A program made the position numbers and the translations under genes. A stretch of DNA of 64,000 nucleotides from CAVXGU01 sp963761615. GTDB lineage: Bacteria; Acidobacteriota; Vicinamibacteria; Vicinamibacterales; CAVVIG01. Below the pieces are notes generated by a model that saw only the letters and a program-made list of their open reading frames with translations, ran no database searches and was not told the DNA's origin. How positions within the stretch are numbered: position 1 is the stretch's first letter; every line of letters begins with the position of its first letter. The stretch is from assembly GCA_963761615.1 (NCBI GenBank), contig CAVXGU010000004.1:372001-436000 (forward strand), written 5' to 3'. Below are positions 1-10,307 of the stretch, piece by piece.

Positions 1-2814
<2,814 letters not shown>

Positions 2815-2818
2815 AGCC

Positions 2819-2871
2819 TGTGGTAGGATGACCACAACCTTGAGCGGAAGCAATGTGGTGGCAGTACCACA
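2819..2871. promoter_or_regulatory. Pair of TGTGGT-N6-ACCACA palindromes upstream of lpxC
   Basis: Two copies of the same palindrome, TGTGGT-N6-ACCACA, lie at 2819-2836 and 2854-2871, 35 bp apart start to start. Each is followed by the similar tail AACCTT or AAACCTT, so the repeat extends beyond the palindrome. The spacing and symmetry are typical of paired dimer operators. They lie just after the uvrA stop and about 150 bp before lpxC. I cannot name the regulator; the spacers differ, which argues against a structural hairpin of fixed loop. Confidence 0.45.
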
Positions 2872-2989
2872 AACCTTCCCGCCGGTTGGGGTTGAACAGG
2901 TCGCAAATTTTGACGTAAGTGACTGTCGATAAAGGTAGTTACTCGACCGGTCCGCGTGCGGCGTCCTCGGGCATCAAGTTTGCTCTCGC

Positions 2990-3020
2990 CCTCTACGCTC
3001 GCTTCGGCTCCGCTTAGAGG
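2990..3020 (+). promoter_or_regulatory. Possible Shine-Dalgarno-masking hairpin before lpxC
   Basis: CCTCTA at 2990-2995 is the exact complement of TAGAGG at 3015-3020. The latter contains the likely Shine-Dalgarno sequence (GAGG), 3 nt before the lpxC ATG at 3024. If folded, the stem would hide the ribosome binding site. The stem is only 6 bp with a 19-nt GC-rich loop, so function is speculative. Confidence 0.3.
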
Positions 3021-3023
3021 CTC

Positions 3024-3938
3024 ATGGACGCACAACGTACGCTTCGCCGCCCCATTTCCTGCGTCGGAATCGGTCTCCATTCCGGCAACAAAGTTCATCT
3101 CTCACTCAAGCCCGCGCCCGCCGATTTCGGCGTGCGCTTCCGCCGGACCGACCGCGGTGACCACGAGGTGCCCGCCACGGTCCAGCACCTCGCCGGCATC
3201 CAGCTGGCGACCGGACTGGCGCGCAACGACGTGTCGGTCGAAACCGTCGAGCACCTGCTGGCGGCGCTCGTCAGCATGGGCGTCGACAACGTCCTCATCG
3301 AGCTGAACTCGCCGGAAGTGCCGATCATGGACGGCAGCGCCGCGCCGTTCATCTATCTCATCCAGGAAGCCGGCGTGAAGCGCCTCCAGGCGGCGCGCCG
3401 CTATCTGAAGATCGTCCGGCCCATCGCGCTCTCGCGCGGCGACAAGCGGATCGCGCTCTTCCCGTCCGATCACTTCAAGGTCACCTACAGCATCAGCTAC
3501 GACCATCCGCTGCTCCGCCACCAGTCGCGGACGCTGCGCATCACCGAGGACTCGTTCGTCGAGGAGGTGGCGCCGGCGCGGACGTTCACGTTCCTGAAGG
3601 ACGTGGAGATGCTGCGGCAGAACGGCCTGGCGCTCGGCGGATCGCTCGAGAACGCGATCGTGCTCGGCGAGACCGGCGTGCTGAACAACGCCCTGCGCTT
3701 CGAGGACGAGTTCGTGCGCCACAAGATCCTCGACGCGATCGGCGACCTCGCGCTCGTCGGGTTCCCCGTCGTCGGACACCTGGTGGCGCATCGCGCCGGC
3801 CATGCGCTCCACACCGAGTTCGCCGCGAAGATCCTGCAGGAGAACGGCTGCTGGCGCCTGGTCGAAGCGCCCGACGAGGGCGTCGCCTCCGCCCTGCCCG
3901 GCAAGAACGCCGTGCCGTCGCCCCGGCTCGCCAACTAG
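3024..3938 (+). CDS. lpxC: UDP-3-O-acyl-N-acetylglucosamine deacetylase
   Basis: LpxC is the zinc deacetylase that makes the first committed step of lipid A synthesis in the cytoplasm. The 304-aa length is normal. Expected zinc ligands are present: His77 in VEHLLAAL, and His233 and Asp237 in HKILDAIGD; the C-terminal catalytic His260 is in HRAGH. The N-terminus RRPISCVGIGLHSGN is the conserved family start. The gene stands alone between uvrA and a convergent radical SAM gene. Its presence shows that the organism makes lipid A and therefore has an outer membrane. Confidence 0.97.
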   Translation: MDAQRTLRRPISCVGIGLHSGNKVHLSLKPAPADFGVRFRRTDRGDHEVPATVQHLAGIQLATGLARNDVSVETVEHLLAALVSMGVDNVLIELNSPEVPIMDGSAAPFIYLIQEAGVKRLQAARRYLKIVRPIALSRGDKRIALFPSDHFKVTYSISYDHPLLRHQSRTLRITEDSFVEEVAPARTFTFLKDVEMLRQNGLALGGSLENAIVLGETGVLNNALRFEDEFVRHKILDAIGDLALVGFPVVGHLVAHRAGHALHTEFAAKILQENGCWRLVEAPDEGVASALPGKNAVPSPRLAN

Positions 3939-3951
3939 TCATTCCATCGCG

Positions 3952-4006
3952 CCGACGACCGGCTCCCGATGTCCTCCGGACCGGAGGACGCCGGGAGAGT
4001 CGTCGG
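3952..4006. terminator. Long hairpin between convergent genes
   Basis: A nested hairpin fills the gap between the stops of lpxC and the convergent radical SAM gene. The inner stem is GTCCTCCGG/CCGGAGGAC (3971-3989), then CTCCCG/CGGGAG, then outer CCGACGAC/GTCGTCGG (3952-3959 with 3999-4006). There is no T-run on either side, so it is a likely bidirectional stop or 3'-end protecting structure rather than a classical intrinsic terminator. Confidence 0.5.
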
Positions 4007-4024
4007 TGAGCGCCTGGCGCTCCG

Positions 4025-5386
4025 CTACCTGACCAGGAACTCGCGCGTGGTCGTGGGCGAGCCGCACCGCTCGAACCAGTCCACGCCCTCGTAGACCAGG
4101 TCGAACTTCAGCCGGTAGCGTCCGGGCGCCTGGCTGGAGGGGATCTCGATCGGCACCTCCGCGCTCTCGCCCGGGGCGAGCGCCCCGGGCAGATCGGCCC
4201 GGGCATAGTCGAGATTCAACAGGGCGCCCTGGGCGTCGCAGAGCTGCGCGCCGAGGCGGACGAGCCGCCGGCCGTAGGTGGCCGCCGCGGGGAAGGCGCG
4301 CGTCGACAGGTTCTGGACGCGCGTGCGTACCCGCAGGGGACGGCCGGTGCGGGCGACGATGGGGCGTCCCGGCCACCACGTCCTGACGTCGATCCTCGCC
4401 TTCGGCGTGGCGCCGGGGATGGCGTTGCCGAGATTGTTGTGGTCCCAGGTCTCCGGCAGAATTGCCGCCAGATCCGCGGAACCAGGCACGAAGCGGCGGG
4501 AGTAGGCCGACTCGGGGTGGTCGGTCAACTCCCAGCAGAGGCGATCGACGCCGACCTCGGCGGCGAGCGCGCGCGCCCGCGCCATCTCCTCGTCGCTGTC
4601 GTTCCAGGTGAAGAGGATGTAGCGCCAATTCAGGAACGGCAGGTCCCGCTCCGACTTCCGCTTCTCGTCCGCCATGGCGCGCAGGTTGGCGATCGCGACG
4701 TCGAAGCGGCCCCGCTGGCGGTATCGCTCGTAGGCCGCCTGCGAGGCGCCGTCGATCGAGAACGTCACTTCGTCGATGCCGGAGCGGACGAGCCGCCGCG
4801 CCTGCGCCTCGGTGAAGGCGAGGCCGTTCGTGCTGGTATAGAGGTAGATGTGCGGGTAGCGCGCCTTGAGGTACTCGCACATCTCGACCGCGCGCTTGTT
4901 CAGGAAGGCCTCGCCGTAGTTGAAGAAGTCGACGCGGCCGAGGAACGGGCCCGCCTCGTCGATCACGCGCGTGAAGAGGTCGAAATCGAGCATGCCTGTC
5001 TGGCGGGTCCGGGTGATGCCGGTCTCGGGCGCGCAGCACGCCTCGAAGCACGAGATGTTGCAGGCCGCGGTGCATTCGATGAACATGCGCCCCGGCAGCC
5101 GTCCCGCGTCGAGCGGGCGGATCGGCGCGGCCTGGCCCTTCGCGAGCGGCCTCTTGAGGGCGCAGTCGCCGCAGAAGGTCGACCCGCCGCGGTTCAGGTC
5201 CTCGCGCAGCGTCGTCACGGTGGGCCCCGCCCAGACCTCGGCCAGCGTGTTCCGCCTCGCGTCGCCGAGCACGCGATGGCCGTACGGGTCGGCGCACCCG
5301 CAGACGAGCCGGCCGTCGCACAGCATCACGAGCATCGACCAGGGCCACGAGCACTCGAAGCGCGTGGCGAGGAAGTTCAGCGACAT
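4025..5386 (-). CDS. Radical SAM protein with N-terminal SPASM-like region and C-terminal beta domain
   Basis: This is a 453-aa protein of three parts. Residues 1-80 resemble a SPASM module placed first: Cys12, Cys23, Cys29, Cys31, a VLGDARRNTLAEVWAG segment typical of such modules, then Cys72 and Cys75. Residues ~100-300 form the radical SAM core, with Cys105, Cys109, Cys113, Cys117 and Cys118; the spacing is x3-x3-x3, not the usual C-x3-C-x2-C. DFFNYGEAFLN and VTFSIDGASQAAYERYR are typical radical SAM core segments. The last ~110 residues look like the beta-sandwich found at the C-terminus of some glycan-related enzymes. It is the last gene of a sigma-STAS-88-aa operon, 4 nt after the 88-aa gene. 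Substrate is unknown. Confidence 0.85.
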   Translation of the reverse strand: MSLNFLATRFECSWPWSMLVMLCDGRLVCGCADPYGHRVLGDARRNTLAEVWAGPTVTTLREDLNRGGSTFCGDCALKRPLAKGQAAPIRPLDAGRLPGRMFIECTAACNISCFEACCAPETGITRTRQTGMLDFDLFTRVIDEAGPFLGRVDFFNYGEAFLNKRAVEMCEYLKARYPHIYLYTSTNGLAFTEAQARRLVRSGIDEVTFSIDGASQAAYERYRQRGRFDVAIANLRAMADEKRKSERDLPFLNWRYILFTWNDSDEEMARARALAAEVGVDRLCWELTDHPESAYSRRFVPGSADLAAILPETWDHNNLGNAIPGATPKARIDVRTWWPGRPIVARTGRPLRVRTRVQNLSTRAFPAAATYGRRLVRLGAQLCDAQGALLNLDYARADLPGALAPGESAEVPIEIPSSQAPGRYRLKFDLVYEGVDWFERCGSPTTTREFLVR

Positions 5387-5390
5387 CGGC

Positions 5391-5657
5391 TCACTTGCTG
5401 GTGAGCTTCTTCATGTACGCCTCGAGCTTGTCGTTCTCGTAGCGCACCGTGTTCAGGAAGAGGCTTTCGGCCAGGTACGTGCGGCGCTCCTCGTCGGTCA
5501 TCTGCTGGATGAGGTGCTGGATCTCCCGCACCATGTCCTCGAAGGTGCGATCGAGCTCGCGGCGAACGGTCACCTCGTGGTGGAGCACCTCCATGACGGC
5601 GAGCAGGTCGCCGTCGAGCGGGATCTCGGCTCCGGTCGTGGTCTTGATGGTGCGCAT
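5391..5657 (-). CDS. Small helical protein of unknown function (88 aa)
   Basis: I do not recognise this family. The protein is acidic and mostly helical by composition, starts MRTIKTTTGAEIPLDGD, has a central segment rich in E, R and hydrophobics (DRTFEDMVREIQHLIQQM), and ends KKLTSK. It has no cysteine, no signal peptide and no glycine-rich core, so it does not look like a typical RiPP precursor. It lies 3 nt after the STAS gene and 4 nt before the radical SAM gene on the same strand, which makes co-translation likely. It could be a partner of either neighbour. Confidence 0.75.
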   Translation of the reverse strand: MRTIKTTTGAEIPLDGDLLAVMEVLHHEVTVRRELDRTFEDMVREIQHLIQQMTDEERRTYLAESLFLNTVRYENDKLEAYMKKLTSK

Positions 5658-5660
5658 GGG

Positions 5661-6002
5661 TCAGGCTCCGAAGCTTTTGACGGCCGACGCCTCGTCGGCA
5701 TAGATCTCCATGAAGCTGTTGGCGCCGGTCAGGGTCAGCATGGTCTCGACGCGCTTCTGGACGCCGGACAGCTTCAGCCGGCCCCCGGCGGCGTGGACCT
5801 GGCGATAGAGGTCCATGAGGCAACCGATGGTCGCGCTGTCGACGTACGTGACGGGCGCGAGGTCGATCAGGATGGCCCGGCGGCCGTCGGCGACGAGGGC
5901 GGTCACGGCGGACGAGAAGTCCTGGAGCAGGGGATACATCAGGCGGGTCTCGCCGACACGGACGATCGAGACGGCGCCGGACTGGTCGGTGGTCATCTGC
6001 AT
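5661..6002 (-). CDS. STAS-domain protein, anti-sigma factor antagonist type
   Basis: The 113-aa protein is a single STAS domain of the SpoIIAA/RsbV type. These proteins bind anti-sigma kinases and release sigma factors when not phosphorylated. The site equivalent to the phospho-serine is Ser56 in VDSATIG, where RsbV-type proteins have DSTGLG or DSSGLG. The start ATG at 6002 overlaps the stop of the upstream sigma gene as TGATG, indicating translational coupling; a second ATG lies two codons downstream. No anti-sigma kinase gene is seen in this window, so the partner is encoded elsewhere. Confidence 0.88.
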   Translation of the reverse strand: MQMTTDQSGAVSIVRVGETRLMYPLLQDFSSAVTALVADGRRAILIDLAPVTYVDSATIGCLMDLYRQVHAAGGRLKLSGVQKRVETMLTLTGANSFMEIYADEASAVKSFGA

Positions 6003-6607
6003 CAGCACGCTCCTGTTGGACGGAAATCTTCGCCTCGCAGCCGCCGCACCCGGCGCGCGAGCTCGGTGCGCCCCCGGTTGATACGCGATTTCACGGTGCC
6101 CTCCGGCAGCTTCAGCCGATCGGCGATCTCCTGGTAGGAGAGCTCCTGCAGGTCCCGCATCACCACCGCCGACCGGAGGGTCTCCGGCAGGTCCTGCAGC
6201 GCCCGGCGGAGCAGCACGACGCGGTCGTGCTGCTCGAGCGCGGCGATCGGGCCGGGCTCGTGGGACACCGGCGAGAGCGTGCTGGCATCGGCATGCCGGT
6301 CGATGACCTCGCGCTCCTTGCGGACGCTGCGATAGTGATCGATGCACAGGTTCCGGCTGACGCTGATCAGCCAGGTCTGGAAGTTCGCCCGGCGATCGAA
6401 GGTGTCGAGCGACTTGAAGATCTTCAGGAAGATGTCCTGCGTGAGATCTTCCGCCTCGTCGTGCCGGCCGACGAACTTGTACGCCACGTTGAAGACGCGC
6501 CGCCAGTACTGGCGGACGATGTCCTCCCACGCGCGCTGATCGCCGCGCAGCGCGCGCTGAATCAGGGTCTCGATGGGCTCCGATGGCGCGTGAGTATCTG
6601 GAGGCAT
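6002..6607 (-). CDS. ECF-family RNA polymerase sigma factor
   Basis: The 201-aa protein has sigma region 2 (VRQYWRRVFNVAYKFVGRHDEAEDLTQDIFLKIF segment, with the DEAEDLTQD core at about 55-63) and region 4 with a helix-turn-helix (SYQEIADRLKLPEGTVKSR). I chose ATG 6607 because it follows a TATACT box on this strand; a longer in-frame extension to 6733 overlaps lysA and is not conserved-looking. It is the first gene of a four-gene operon with STAS, 88-aa and radical SAM genes. A sigma next to an anti-anti-sigma is unusual because the usual partner of ECF factors is a membrane anti-sigma. Confidence 0.92.
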   Translation of the reverse strand: MPPDTHAPSEPIETLIQRALRGDQRAWEDIVRQYWRRVFNVAYKFVGRHDEAEDLTQDIFLKIFKSLDTFDRRANFQTWLISVSRNLCIDHYRSVRKEREVIDRHADASTLSPVSHEPGPIAALEQHDRVVLLRRALQDLPETLRSAVVMRDLQELSYQEIADRLKLPEGTVKSRINRGRTELARRVRRLRGEDFRPTGAC

Positions 6608-6626
6608 GAGGGGAACCGGGCCCGCT

Positions 6627-6636
6627 AGTATAGGAT
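6627..6636. promoter_or_regulatory. Overlapping divergent -10 boxes between sigma gene and lysA
   Basis: The AT-rich island TAGTATAGGATACAT stands in otherwise GC-rich DNA. On the minus strand it reads TATACT (6632-6627), 19 nt before the sigma ATG. On the plus strand TAGGAT (6631-6636) lies 8 nt before the lysA GTG at 6645. No good -35 box is seen on either side. The two promoters would compete for the same DNA. Confidence 0.5.
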
Positions 6637-6644
6637 ACATTGCC

Positions 6645-7898
6645 GTGCCTGGCTTCGCGTCCGCTCCCGACGCCGCGAACGCGCTCGCGTGCGACGGTCT
6701 CCCGCTCTCGGCGATCGCCGACGCCGTGGGCACGCCGGTCTACGTCTACAGCGCAGCGGAGATCGTGTCGCGCTACCGCGCGCTCGACGCGGCCTTCGGC
6801 CCGTATCCGCACCGGCTGCACTACGCCCTGAAGGCCAACTCGACGCTCGCGCTGGCCAGGCTGCTGGCCGGGGCGGGCGCCGCCGCCGACGCCAACTCGA
6901 TCTGGGAGATCGAGGTCGCCCGGCGGGCGGGATTCGCCGCCTCGGACATCGTCTTCACCGGCGTCGGCAAGTCGCCCGGCGAGCTGGAACGCGCCGTGCC
7001 CCTCGGCCTGAAGGCCATCAACGCCGAGTCGGCCGGCGAACTGGATCGGATCGAGGGGATTGCGGCGAGCCGGGGCGTGGTGGCGCGCGTGGCGCTGCGG
7101 GTGAACCCGGACATCGAGGCGCACAGCCACCCGCACATCTCGACCGGCCACAAGGCCAGCAAGTTCGGCATTCCGCTCGCCGACGCGCGGGCGCTGCTCG
7201 CCGGCTTCGCGGCGCGGCGCTCGCTCGCGCTCGTGGCCGTGCACGTGCACGTCGGATCCCAGATCACGACGCTCGAGCCGCTGGCTCGTGCCGCCCGTGT
7301 CCTCGCGGATCTCGCGAACGCCGCGCGTGCCGGGGGCGTCGCGCTGGAGTACCTGGACCTCGGCGGCGGTCTCGGCATCGCCTATCGGGACGGCGACGTG
7401 GTGCCGGCGCCCGCGGCGTACGCGTCGGCGCTCGTCGACGCCGTGCGCTCGACGGATCTGCCGATTGTCGTGGAGCCCGGTCGATGGATTGTCGGACCGG
7501 CCGGCGTGCTGATCGCGCGTGTGATCGACATCAAGCCCCGCGACGAGTCGAGCCAGTTCGCCGTGATCGACGCCGGGATGACCGAGCTGATGCGGCCGGC
7601 GCTGTACGGCGCCTTCCACCGGATCGAGGCCGTGCGCCCGGCGCGGGGCGAGCCTCGCACGTACGACGTCGTGGGTCCAGTTTGCGAGAGCAGCGACGTC
7701 GTCGGCCGCGACCGGGCCCTGCCGCCGCTGGCGGTGGGCGACCTCGTCGCGATCCGCGACGCCGGCGCGTACGGATCGGCCATGGCGTCGAACTACAATC
7801 GGCGCCCGCAGCCGGCCGAGGTGCTCGTCGAAAATGGCGCCTGGCGGATCATCCGCCGCCGCCAGACCGTCGACGACATGCTCGGCTTGGAAGCGTAA
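6645..7898 (+). CDS. lysA: Diaminopimelate decarboxylase
   Basis: LysA decarboxylates meso-diaminopimelate to lysine using PLP. The fold type III PLP lysine is in HYALKANST; the phosphate-binding glycine loop is LDLGGGLGIAY, and VHVHVGSQI is the conserved barrel segment. I chose GTG 6645 (417 aa) rather than the ATG at 6606, because the latter lies upstream of the likely -10 box and overlaps the divergent sigma start; the transcript would then be leaderless or nearly so. tmk follows 26 bp downstream and is probably co-transcribed. Confidence 0.95.
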   Translation: MPGFASAPDAANALACDGLPLSAIADAVGTPVYVYSAAEIVSRYRALDAAFGPYPHRLHYALKANSTLALARLLAGAGAAADANSIWEIEVARRAGFAASDIVFTGVGKSPGELERAVPLGLKAINAESAGELDRIEGIAASRGVVARVALRVNPDIEAHSHPHISTGHKASKFGIPLADARALLAGFAARRSLALVAVHVHVGSQITTLEPLARAARVLADLANAARAGGVALEYLDLGGGLGIAYRDGDVVPAPAAYASALVDAVRSTDLPIVVEPGRWIVGPAGVLIARVIDIKPRDESSQFAVIDAGMTELMRPALYGAFHRIEAVRPARGEPRTYDVVGPVCESSDVVGRDRALPPLAVGDLVAIRDAGAYGSAMASNYNRRPQPAEVLVENGAWRIIRRRQTVDDMLGLEA

Positions 7899-7924
7899 GG
7901 CGCGAAGGAGGCAGCATCGACGCC

Positions 7925-8533
7925 ATGGGGGAGAGCACACCGGCCGGGAGACTCATCGTATTCGAGGGGCTCGATCAAAGCGGCAAGCAGACCCAGGCCG
8001 AGATGCTGCGCGACCGCCTGAAGCAGGAGGGCCGGAAGGCGAGGCTCGTCTCGTTCCCCGACTACGCGACGTCCATCGGCGAGGAGATCGCACGCGCGCT
8101 CCAGGGCGAGCGGGAGTACGGAGCCGACGTCATGCAGCTCCTGTACATCGCCAACCGCTACGAGCGAAAGCCCGATCTCCGGCGATGGCTGGAAGGCGGG
8201 CTGGTGCTGGTCTGCGACCGCTACACGGCGTCGAGCATCGCCTACGGCGAAGCACAGGGGCTGGACGTCCCCTGGCTCGTCGACACGCAGAAGTTCCTGC
8301 CCGTGCCGGATCTCACGATTCTCCTCGACATCGCGCCCGACACGGCCGTCGGCCGAAAGGCCGTCGACCGCGATCGGTACGAGCGCGACCTCGCGATGCA
8401 GGCGCGGGTGCGCGACAGCTACCGCCGCCAGGCGGAAGCGGGCGGCTGGGTGCAGCTCGACGGTGAGCGCACCCGGGATCGCATCGCCGCCGACGTGTTC
8501 AGCGCCGTCCGGTCACGACTCGACCTGCCGTGA
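7925..8533 (+). CDS. tmk: Thymidylate kinase
   Basis: dTMP kinase phosphorylates dTMP to dTDP for DNA synthesis. The 202-aa protein begins RLIVFEGLDQSGKQTQAEML, where the P-loop is GLDQSGKQT: the position after the Walker lysine is Gln rather than Ser or Thr, and a Thr follows. The DRY motif (VCDRYTASSIAYGEAQGL region) is intact, and VDRDRYE near residue 155 fits the lid. The start ATG 7925 follows GAAGGAGG by 12 nt. The last 35 bp overlap the 3' end of the convergent comF gene. Confidence 0.93.
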   Translation: MGESTPAGRLIVFEGLDQSGKQTQAEMLRDRLKQEGRKARLVSFPDYATSIGEEIARALQGEREYGADVMQLLYIANRYERKPDLRRWLEGGLVLVCDRYTASSIAYGEAQGLDVPWLVDTQKFLPVPDLTILLDIAPDTAVGRKAVDRDRYERDLAMQARVRDSYRRQAEAGGWVQLDGERTRDRIAADVFSAVRSRLDLP

Positions 8534-9353
8534 GGGCGCGGACCTCGCGCACGCCCGCTGCCTTCAACGCCCGGGCGCACGCGTCCAGCGTCGCCCCCGT
8601 CGTGCTCACGTCGTCGACGAGCACGACCGTCGCACCGGCGAGACGCTCGCCCGCCGCCGTGACGGCGAACGCCGCGCGGACGTTCTGATGGCGGCGGGAG
8701 GCCGGCAGTGCCGTCTGGGTCGGCGTCGCGCGCACGCGGCGGATGGCGGCCACCGGACGCGGGCCCAGATGCCGCGCGAGATCGGCGGCCTGGTTGAACC
8801 CCCGCACGCGGCGGCGGATCCAGTGGAGCGGGACCGGGACGACCGCGTCGGCGCCTTCCAGTACCCCGGCACCGCGCCGCCGCATCAGCGCCGCCAGGGG
8901 CGCCGCCACCGATCGCCGGCCCTCGTACTTGAGCGCGTGGATGATCGCCCGCAGCGCACCCTCGTACTCGCCGACCGCGAGAGCCCGATCGACCGACCGT
9001 CGCGCGCGGCGGCAGCGCGGACAGCGGCTGCCACCGGCCCGCGCCCGCCAGGTGCGCAGCGGATCGCCGCAGGCGTCGCAGAGGGGAGGCGTCAGCGGAC
9101 GGATCGCGGACCAGCAGGCGTCACAGACCGGGCCGCGCGTCGGCCGCGCCAGCGGTGCGCCGCAGGCCGCGCAGGCCGGCGCGAGCAGGACAGCGAGAAG
9201 GGCATCGAGTCCGGCGCGAACGCCGCCGGTCAGGACGAGGCCGGGACCGGCAGGTGTTCCGCGCTTCCCCAGAGCCGCTCGAGACCGTAGAAGAGCCTGG
9301 CCTCGGGCGAGAAGATGTGCACTACGAAGTCGAAGTAGTCGATCAGGACCCAC
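8499..9353 (-). CDS. comF: ComF-family phosphoribosyltransferase
   Basis: ComF proteins combine a zinc ribbon and a PRTase-type domain and take part in DNA uptake in competent bacteria, with unknown biochemistry. The ribbon is visible as CAACG, CDAC, CDACG and CPRC; the PRTase loop is VVLVDDVSTTGATLDACA. The only canonical in-frame start before the ribbon is GTG 9353, which lies 124 nt inside rsfS; codons nearer the rsfS stop offer only CTG, so translation may start late. The 3' end overlaps tmk by 35 bp. It is the last gene of the rplU-to-comF operon. Confidence 0.88.
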   Translation of the reverse strand: MGPDRLLRLRSAHLLARGQALLRSRAALGKRGTPAGPGLVLTGGVRAGLDALLAVLLAPACAACGAPLARPTRGPVCDACWSAIRPLTPPLCDACGDPLRTWRARAGGSRCPRCRRARRSVDRALAVGEYEGALRAIIHALKYEGRRSVAAPLAALMRRRGAGVLEGADAVVPVPLHWIRRRVRGFNQAADLARHLGPRPVAAIRRVRATPTQTALPASRRHQNVRAAFAVTAAGERLAGATVVLVDDVSTTGATLDACARALKAAGVREVRALTAGRVVTGRR

Positions 9354-9619
9354 TCGGATCGCTCGTAACCCTCGAGGTGCGACGGCCTGGCGCCACGTGC
9401 GGCGAGCGCCTCCATCACCGCGTCGGCGATCGCGCGGATCTGCCGAGGGTTCTGGCCTGAGCAGATCACGAAGTAGTCGGTGAACGCGTCCGCCTTACGC
9501 AGGTCCAGCAGGGCGATGTCCGCGGCCTTTTTCGCATCTGCCGCCTGGATGGCGCCCTCGATGAGCGGTGGCAGGGCGCGGCGCGATCGGCTCTTCGACG
9601 CGGTCTCAGCTTTTGCCAT
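9230..9619 (-). CDS. rsfS: Ribosomal silencing factor RsfS
   Basis: RsfS binds ribosomal protein L14 and blocks subunit joining when nutrients are scarce. The 129-aa protein has the family core DYFVICSGQNPRQIRAIAD and WVLIDYFDFVVHIFSPEAR, then YGLERLW. ATG 9619 is the start that gives the family length; a longer frame to 9703 would overlap nadD widely. It overlaps the nadD stop by 14 nt, the common nadD-rsfS coupling. Confidence 0.95.
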   Translation of the reverse strand: MAKAETASKSRSRRALPPLIEGAIQAADAKKAADIALLDLRKADAFTDYFVICSGQNPRQIRAIADAVMEALAARGARPSHLEGYERSEWVLIDYFDFVVHIFSPEARLFYGLERLWGSAEHLPVPASS

Positions 9620-10307
9620 GCAACCTGTCTGCCTGTGGCCCGGCGCCCGCCGGGCGTGGTTCGGATCCGGACGGCGCCGGCGCGTAAAGCCCGTGCCGCT
9701 CAATGTGTTGCGCGACCGCGTCGGGTACCAGCCCGGCGGGAGATCCCCCCGAGGCGATCAGACGGCGGATGGCAGTGGCTGACACATCGGCGGTCCGCCG
9801 ATCGATCAACACGATCGACGTGCCCGCGCGGTCTGCCAGGGCGCCCGCGATGCGCGGCGCGAGAGACGGCATGCGCCCGGCGATCGAGGTGGCCGGCGAT
9901 CCGGGACGCGAGACGACCGCGAAGTTCGCCGCAGCCAGGACCTGCGGATACGCGTGCCAGGCCTCGATCTCCACGAAGGCGTCCGTCCCCACGATGAAGA
10001 CGAGATCGTCCGGCGCGTAGCCTCGACCGTGGAACCAGGCGAGGGTGTCGGCGGTGTACGAGGGCGCGCTCCGCAGCAGCTCGACGTCCGAGACGCACCA
10101 CCCAGGGTGGTCGGCCACCGCGAGCGCCGCCATCGCGAAGCGGTGATAGCTCGACGCCGCCGGCTGCGGCCGGTGCGGCGGGATGCGGGACGGCACGATC
10201 CAGATCTCGGCCAGGCCCAGCGCGGACTGGGCGGCCGAGGCGGCATCGACGTGTCCGGCGTGAATGGGATCGAAGGTGCCGCCGAGAAGCCCGATGCGGC
10301 GCCTCAC
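9606..10307 (-). CDS. nadD: Nicotinate-nucleotide adenylyltransferase
   Basis: NadD adenylates nicotinate mononucleotide in NAD synthesis. Motifs are the nucleotidyltransferase loop GGTFDPIHAGH at residues ~8-18 and VSATAIRRLI near the C-terminus. The start is GTG 10307, overlapping the obg stop as GTGA; this gives 233 aa and places GLLGGTFDP at the family position. It sits between obg and rsfS in a tightly overlapping operon. Confidence 0.95.
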   Translation of the reverse strand: MRRRIGLLGGTFDPIHAGHVDAASAAQSALGLAEIWIVPSRIPPHRPQPAASSYHRFAMAALAVADHPGWCVSDVELLRSAPSYTADTLAWFHGRGYAPDDLVFIVGTDAFVEIEAWHAYPQVLAAANFAVVSRPGSPATSIAGRMPSLAPRIAGALADRAGTSIVLIDRRTADVSATAIRRLIASGGSPAGLVPDAVAQHIERHGLYAPAPSGSEPRPAGAGPQADRLHGKS

